In this document: piece after piece, positions 6,989-10,675 of the stretch
How the letters are laid out: every line of letters begins with the position of its first letter
Numbering within the stretch: position 1 is the first letter of the stretch
From: Porticoccaceae bacterium
GTDB taxonomy: Bacteria; Pseudomonadota; Gammaproteobacteria; Pseudomonadales; Porticoccaceae
Direction: 5' to 3'
Length of the DNA: 10,675 bases
Assembly (NCBI GenBank): GCA_002710745.1
Contig: PALW01000002.1
Location: 22,323-32,997 of the forward strand
The notes under the pieces: generated by a model
The model's database searches: none
The model's input: only the letters and a program-made list of their open reading frames with translations
Told to the model about the DNA's origin: nothing
Program-made: the position numbers and the translations under genes

Positions 6989-7456
6989 TTGAGCGAACTG
7001 AAATTGCAGTTTTGTGTGGAGAATGAGTTCGAAATGGTGTCTCTTGGAGAGAGAGTTGCAAAGGCTCTTAGCCGTCCACTGGTAATTACACTCGCAGGCG
7101 ATTTGGGGGCTGGTAAGACCACACTAGCTCGGGGTATCCTGAATCAGCTTGGTCACTCAGGACATGTTAAAAGTCCCACTTTCTCGATTGTAGAGACATA
7201 TGAGATAAATTCGTTCAGGGTATCTCATTTTGATATGTACAGAGTTAAAGATACGGAAGAACTCAATTTTTTTGGATTTCATGAGTATTTTGATATATCA
7301 GATTTAATTCTTATCGAGTGGCCAGAGAGAATCGCGACTGTTGATTTATGTGTTGATTTAGAGATTAATTTTACGATAGTTGGGAAAGCTAGAAATTTAA
7401 ATTTCAACCCCATGTCAGAGTCAGGGCATTCGACATTAAATAAATTGGTTCAATAA
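6989..7456 (+). CDS. tsaE: tRNA t6A biosynthesis ATPase TsaE
   Basis: TsaE (formerly YjeE) is the ATPase that works with TsaB and TsaD to attach the threonylcarbamoyl group to A37 of ANN-decoding tRNAs; it is essential in most bacteria. The 155-residue protein (153 in E. coli) has the Walker A loop GDLGAGKTT with Lys43, the switch segment VKSPTFSIVETY (60-71), HFDMYR with Asp82, EELNFFGFHEYF (90-101), and LIEWPER with Glu110 and Trp111, which fit the known metal and nucleotide contacts. The start is a TTG with a well-placed AAGGA upstream; it gives MSELKLQFCVENEFEMVSLG, the expected length before GERVAKAL. The gene sits between nnr and amiB, as in E. coli, and is very likely read from the nnr transcript. 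The C-terminal 20 residues are poorly conserved. Confidence 0.95.
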   Translation: MSELKLQFCVENEFEMVSLGERVAKALSRPLVITLAGDLGAGKTTLARGILNQLGHSGHVKSPTFSIVETYEINSFRVSHFDMYRVKDTEELNFFGFHEYFDISDLILIEWPERIATVDLCVDLEINFTIVGKARNLNFNPMSESGHSTLNKLVQ

Positions 7457-7493
7457 AAACCCCTAATGCTTTTATGGATATCCTTTGAATTAT

Positions 7494-9116
7494 ATGAAAG
7501 TACGAAAATTTATCATCTTTATGCTTTTAATTTGCAGCGAGGCCGCTTTTTCGGATAATTTTTTAACCGCTGCTAGAATGTCAGATTCAGATAAGGCCAC
7601 TAGGTTTGTATTTGAATTTAAACATGATGTGACTTATAAGATCATAGAGTTGGTTAAGCCGAATCGCTTAGTCGTTGATTTTTCGCAGTCAGCTCTTTCT
7701 GCAGATCTTTCAAGTCTTGATATATCTGCTACTAATGTATTGAAAATTCGTACCTCAAAAAAGAAATATGGCGATTTACGATTGGTTCTTGATCTCAAGG
7801 ATGCAAGGAGATATGAGCACTTTTTGCTAGACTCGGAGGTTTCAGGGCAGGCTAGATTCGTAATTGATTTTTTTAAAGTACCGGACAACGAGGGGAAAAG
7901 CACTAAAACTGATAATACCTCCAAACGAAAAATATTAATTGCGATTGACGCAGGACACGGAGGAAAAGATCCGGGAGCTCTTGGTCCTGGGAAAATTCAG
8001 GAAAAACACATAGTGCTGAGTATTTCCAAAAAAATTGAAAGATTGTTTGATCAAGATCCATCCTTTGATGGATTTTTAACAAGAGATGGAGATTATTTTC
8101 TTGATCATCGGAAAAGAAGTAGACTCGCTTTCGATAAAAGAGCGGATTTCTTTGTATCTATTCATGCTGATGCCTTCCCCGACTCTAGAGCAAATGGTGC
8201 ATCTGTTTATGTATTGTCAACGGAAGGCTCAGAGAGTGAGGTCAATAAATTTTTGTCTGAGGGCGAAATTCGTAGAGATTTGAATCAAGGATCAACAATT
8301 ATTGAGATAGATAAGCAGGAGGAGGGAGTTGATCAGATTTTACTGGATTTAACCATGGATAAAACGCTTGAAATGAGCCTTGAGGCGGGTGGATACGTTG
8401 TTAAAAGGTTAAGTAAGGTCGCTCGCCGCATGCATAAAAAAAAGGTAGAAAGAGCATCTTTTCTTGTTTTGAAATCGCCTGACATACCATCGTTATTAAT
8501 TGAAACCGGTTTTATTTCGAACCCTGCTGAATCTATGAGGCTTGCAGATGAGAACTATCAAAATAAATTAGCACAAGCAATTTATTTTGGGATTAGGGAT
8601 TTTCATGTAAAAAATACGCCATATGGTGCACTCATCCCCAAAGCATTGGATTATAAGCTTTATGAATATGAGGTGAAGTCCGGCGATACCTTGTCGCAAA
8701 TTGCGGTTGATTATGGATTCAAGATAGACGATTTAGTAAGATTTAATGGTTTGAAAAGTTCGAAACTAGTTGTTGGGCAGAATATAAAATTTCCTTGGGA
8801 GAACGAAAATAAAATCAAAAAAATATATGTTGTGAAAAATGGCGATACCCTATCTGAAATAGCTCAGTCATGGAATATTTCTTTGGCCGAATTGCGATCT
8901 CAGAATAACTTGTCCAGTAATGTAATCAAGGTTGGACAGAGATTGACTATTCATGGGCAAGGTATTACGCAACCAAAAACGGTGTACATTGTAAAAAGAG
9001 GTGATACGCTCTCTGAAATTGCGCTTAAGAATCAAACGACTACAAAAGCTATTATGCGTAGCAATAATTTATCCTCATCCACAATTTCAGTAGGTCAAAA
9101 ATTGGCAGTTCCATAG
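7494..9116 (+). CDS. amiB: Periplasmic N-acetylmuramoyl-L-alanine amidase, AmiB type, with three LysM domains
   Basis: This zinc amidase cuts the amide bond between MurNAc and the stem peptide, opening septal peptidoglycan so daughter cells can separate. A Sec signal peptide (MKVRK, then FIIFMLLIC, likely cleavage near AFS-DN) is followed by an AMIN domain (about 25-130) for septal targeting. The Amidase_3 domain (about 145-365) has zinc ligands His155 (DAGHGG), Glu170 and His224 (SIHADA), and catalytic Glu337 (LIETGFISN). Between the last two lies the inserted helix segment (near LLDLTMDKTLEMSLEAG) that blocks the active site in E. coli AmiB until EnvC-type activators displace it. Three LysM domains end the protein. 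At 540 residues it is longer than E. coli AmiB (445), mainly through extra LysM copies. I prefer the ATG at 7494; an in-frame TTG at 7485 adds three residues and cannot be excluded. mutL follows after 33 bases. Confidence 0.94.
   Translation: MKVRKFIIFMLLICSEAAFSDNFLTAARMSDSDKATRFVFEFKHDVTYKIIELVKPNRLVVDFSQSALSADLSSLDISATNVLKIRTSKKKYGDLRLVLDLKDARRYEHFLLDSEVSGQARFVIDFFKVPDNEGKSTKTDNTSKRKILIAIDAGHGGKDPGALGPGKIQEKHIVLSISKKIERLFDQDPSFDGFLTRDGDYFLDHRKRSRLAFDKRADFFVSIHADAFPDSRANGASVYVLSTEGSESEVNKFLSEGEIRRDLNQGSTIIEIDKQEEGVDQILLDLTMDKTLEMSLEAGGYVVKRLSKVARRMHKKKVERASFLVLKSPDIPSLLIETGFISNPAESMRLADENYQNKLAQAIYFGIRDFHVKNTPYGALIPKALDYKLYEYEVKSGDTLSQIAVDYGFKIDDLVRFNGLKSSKLVVGQNIKFPWENENKIKKIYVVKNGDTLSEIAQSWNISLAELRSQNNLSSNVIKVGQRLTIHGQGITQPKTVYIVKRGDTLSEIALKNQTTTKAIMRSNNLSSSTISVGQKLAVP
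8667..9113 (+). repeat. Three tandem LysM peptidoglycan-binding repeats within amiB
   Basis: The repeats cover 8667-8795, 8826-8954 and 8985-9113, each 43 codons and each starting exactly 159 bases after the last. They open with YEVKSGDTLSQIA, YVVKNGDTLSEIA and YIVKRGDTLSEIA, and close with VGQNIKFP, VGQRLTIH and VGQKLAVP. The second and third are closer to each other in their opening motif than to the first. LysM binds the glycan strands of peptidoglycan. Confidence 0.92.
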
Positions 9117-9149
9117 AAGTTTAATTGTTGTTGGAAAGTGGTTTTAGAA

Positions 9150-10675
9150 ATGAAAAGTATCAAAGTCTTACATGATAATTTAGTAAATCAAATCGCAGCT
9201 GGCGAGGTGATTGAAAGACCTGCATCTGTTGTCAAAGAGCTTTGTGAAAATAGCATCGATTCAGGCGCGGATGCAATTGAGGTAGATATAGAATCAGGTG
9301 GCATAAAAACGATAAAAGTAAGAGATAATGGGAGTGGTATAACAAAGAGTGATTTATCTCTCGCAGTACAGCGACATGCAACAAGTAAAATTGGTGATTT
9401 CAATGATTTAAATGCTCTGCATACTTTGGGTTTTAGAGGGGAGGCTCTTGCAAGTATTGCTTCAGTTTCGCTACTAACAATGGTTTCAGCATTAGATCAG
9501 AATAGTGCCTACTCTTTAACTCCCACTGATGAAGGATTGCCACCTGAGATCATGCCAGCCGCGCATCCAAAGGGTACTTCTGTGATTGTCCATGATCTCT
9601 TTTATAATACTCCCGCTAGGCGAAAATTTCTGAAGTCAGAGAGTACTGAGTTTAAAAAGATTGAAGAGTGTGTAAAGTTTCTTGCATTGGTAAATATGGA
9701 TGTTGGATTTACGCTTTCACATAATAAGAAGCAAAAATATTCCTTAGACAAAGCGGAAAATCAGATTGAAAAAGAGCGACGAGTGGCAGCCCTGTGTGGA
9801 AGGCCATTCATGGAGCAAGCTATCTATATCCAGAGTGAAAATGCGGGATATTTTTTATCTGGGTGGTTAGGATTACCGTCATTCTCAAGAAGTCAAAGTG
9901 ACCTTCAATATATTTTTATCAATGGTCGTCCTGTTAAAGATAAAATAATTTCTCACGCGGTGAGGCGCGCGTACAGTGATTTGATGTACCATGGAAGACA
10001 GCCATGCTTTGTTTTACATCTCAAAATCCCAGAAGAGAAACTTGATGTCAATGTGCATCCGACCAAACAAGAAGTGCGATTTCAAGATAATAACTTTGTT
10101 TATAGATATGTCTCGGCAGAAATAGCTGGGATACTTGCTTCAAATATGAAGGCCAGCGACAAAAGTTTAGACAATATATATTCGGGTCAAGCAGAGAAAA
10201 ATCAAAGGGTACCTAATTACCCAAATCTAAGCAGTGTCAATTTGCGGACAATTAAACCTGAATTAGATATTTTTAATCAAGGGTCCTTGGATAGCCAGAC
10301 CTCCGTTGTTGAAGCAGATGAAAATCAATATGCAGTTGGCGAAGATAACTATCTTGGACAAGCGATTGCTCAAATTTATGGTGTTTTTATCCTAGCAGAG
10401 AGTGATACTGGTCTAGTTATTGTCGATATGCACGCTGCACACGAGCGTGTGGTTTATGAAAAGTTGAAGAAAAGCTATGAAACAAATCGATTGAGTTCTC
10501 AGAGTCTTCTAATTCCAAAAACAATTGAATTAAGTGTCTCTGAAATTGAAATATTTCAGAAACACGCAGAAGACATCATGTGCTTCGGATTTTTGATTGA
10601 TAGGATTGGAGAGCGACAACTGGTTATAAGAGAAGTGCCATCTTTATTGATTAACGGTGATTCTGAACAACTTAT
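9150..10675 (+). CDS. mutL: DNA mismatch repair protein MutL, 3' end cut by the window
   Basis: MutL is the GHKL ATPase that links mismatch recognition by MutS to strand cleavage and unwinding. The first 508 codons are present; the remainder lies beyond the window. The N-terminal ATPase starts MKSIKVLHDNLVNQIAAGEV and has Glu30 and Asn34 (KELCENSIDSGA), DNGSG at 59-63, RHATSKI, and GFRGEAL at 94-100. FYNTPARRKFLKSE, FINGRPVKD and VNVHPTKQEVRF follow, then a poorly conserved linker (about 335-410). The C-terminal dimerisation domain begins near ENYLGQAIAQIYGVFILAE and contains DMHAAHERVVYE at 426-437, the DQHA-type metal motif of endonuclease-active MutL (Met in place of Gln, as I recall from Pseudomonas). 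E. coli MutL lacks this motif and relies on MutH. The ATG is 33 bases after amiB with only a weak, distant GGAAAG, which suggests translation following on from amiB. Confidence 0.97.
   Translation, partial: MKSIKVLHDNLVNQIAAGEVIERPASVVKELCENSIDSGADAIEVDIESGGIKTIKVRDNGSGITKSDLSLAVQRHATSKIGDFNDLNALHTLGFRGEALASIASVSLLTMVSALDQNSAYSLTPTDEGLPPEIMPAAHPKGTSVIVHDLFYNTPARRKFLKSESTEFKKIEECVKFLALVNMDVGFTLSHNKKQKYSLDKAENQIEKERRVAALCGRPFMEQAIYIQSENAGYFLSGWLGLPSFSRSQSDLQYIFINGRPVKDKIISHAVRRAYSDLMYHGRQPCFVLHLKIPEEKLDVNVHPTKQEVRFQDNNFVYRYVSAEIAGILASNMKASDKSLDNIYSGQAEKNQRVPNYPNLSSVNLRTIKPELDIFNQGSLDSQTSVVEADENQYAVGEDNYLGQAIAQIYGVFILAESDTGLVIVDMHAAHERVVYEKLKKSYETNRLSSQSLLIPKTIELSVSEIEIFQKHAEDIMCFGFLIDRIGERQLVIREVPSLLINGDSEQL

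Noticed and set aside
7466..7558. ATG at 7466 in a different frame before amiB
   Set aside because: The frame closes after 30 codons inside the amiB signal peptide region, with no ribosome-binding site and no conserved content.
7634..7924. 96-codon ORF on the - strand inside amiB
   Set aside because: It is antisense to the AMIN domain, whose sequence is convincing on the + strand; the translated product has no family resemblance.
1..10675. Mobile elements, CRISPR, toxin-antitoxin, defence or novel multi-gene system
   Set aside because: Every reading frame over 300 bases that is not a shadow belongs to a known housekeeping family; there are no terminal repeats, integrase or transposase motifs, or regularly spaced repeats apart from the LysM domains.

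Overview
The window is an A/T-rich, gene-dense chromosomal segment from a gammaproteobacterium. Proteins were assigned from recognisable family motifs. The order psd(-) / orn(+) / queG(-) / nnr(+) - tsaE(+) - amiB(+) - mutL(+) is the arrangement known from Escherichia coli and relatives, which makes the class assignment fairly secure. The genus cannot be fixed from the sequence. Tail-to-tail gene overlaps, short spacers and the lack of mobile DNA suggest a compact, possibly aquatic genome; the lifestyle is inference only.

Left part (1-2739, + strand): a CysJ-like diflavin reductase, possibly cut at its 5' end by the window edge, is followed after 27 bases by hemE (uroporphyrinogen decarboxylase, haem synthesis). 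No sulfite reductase haemoprotein gene (cysI) is visible. Middle part (2727-5402): psd (phosphatidylserine decarboxylase) lies on the - strand, converging on and overlapping hemE by 13 bases. A 191-base gap separates psd from the divergent orn (oligoribonuclease). The gap holds two candidate sigma-70 promoters whose -10 boxes lie on the same bases, plus a doubtful 44-codon ORF. queG (queuosine synthesis) converges on orn with an 11-base overlap. Right part (5453-10675, + strand): nnr (repair of damaged NAD(P)H), tsaE (tRNA t6A modification), amiB (septal cell-wall amidase with three LysM repeats) and mutL (mismatch repair, cut by the window end) are tightly spaced and probably co-transcribed.

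Compared with E. coli, rsgA (normally between psd and orn) and the tRNA-Gly genes (normally after orn) are absent here. The MutL carries the metal-binding endonuclease motif missing from E. coli MutL, which suggests MutH-independent mismatch repair.

I found no phage, insertion sequence, CRISPR array, toxin-antitoxin pair, defence island or unknown multi-gene system. This is a housekeeping region, and the findings are modest variations on known genes.
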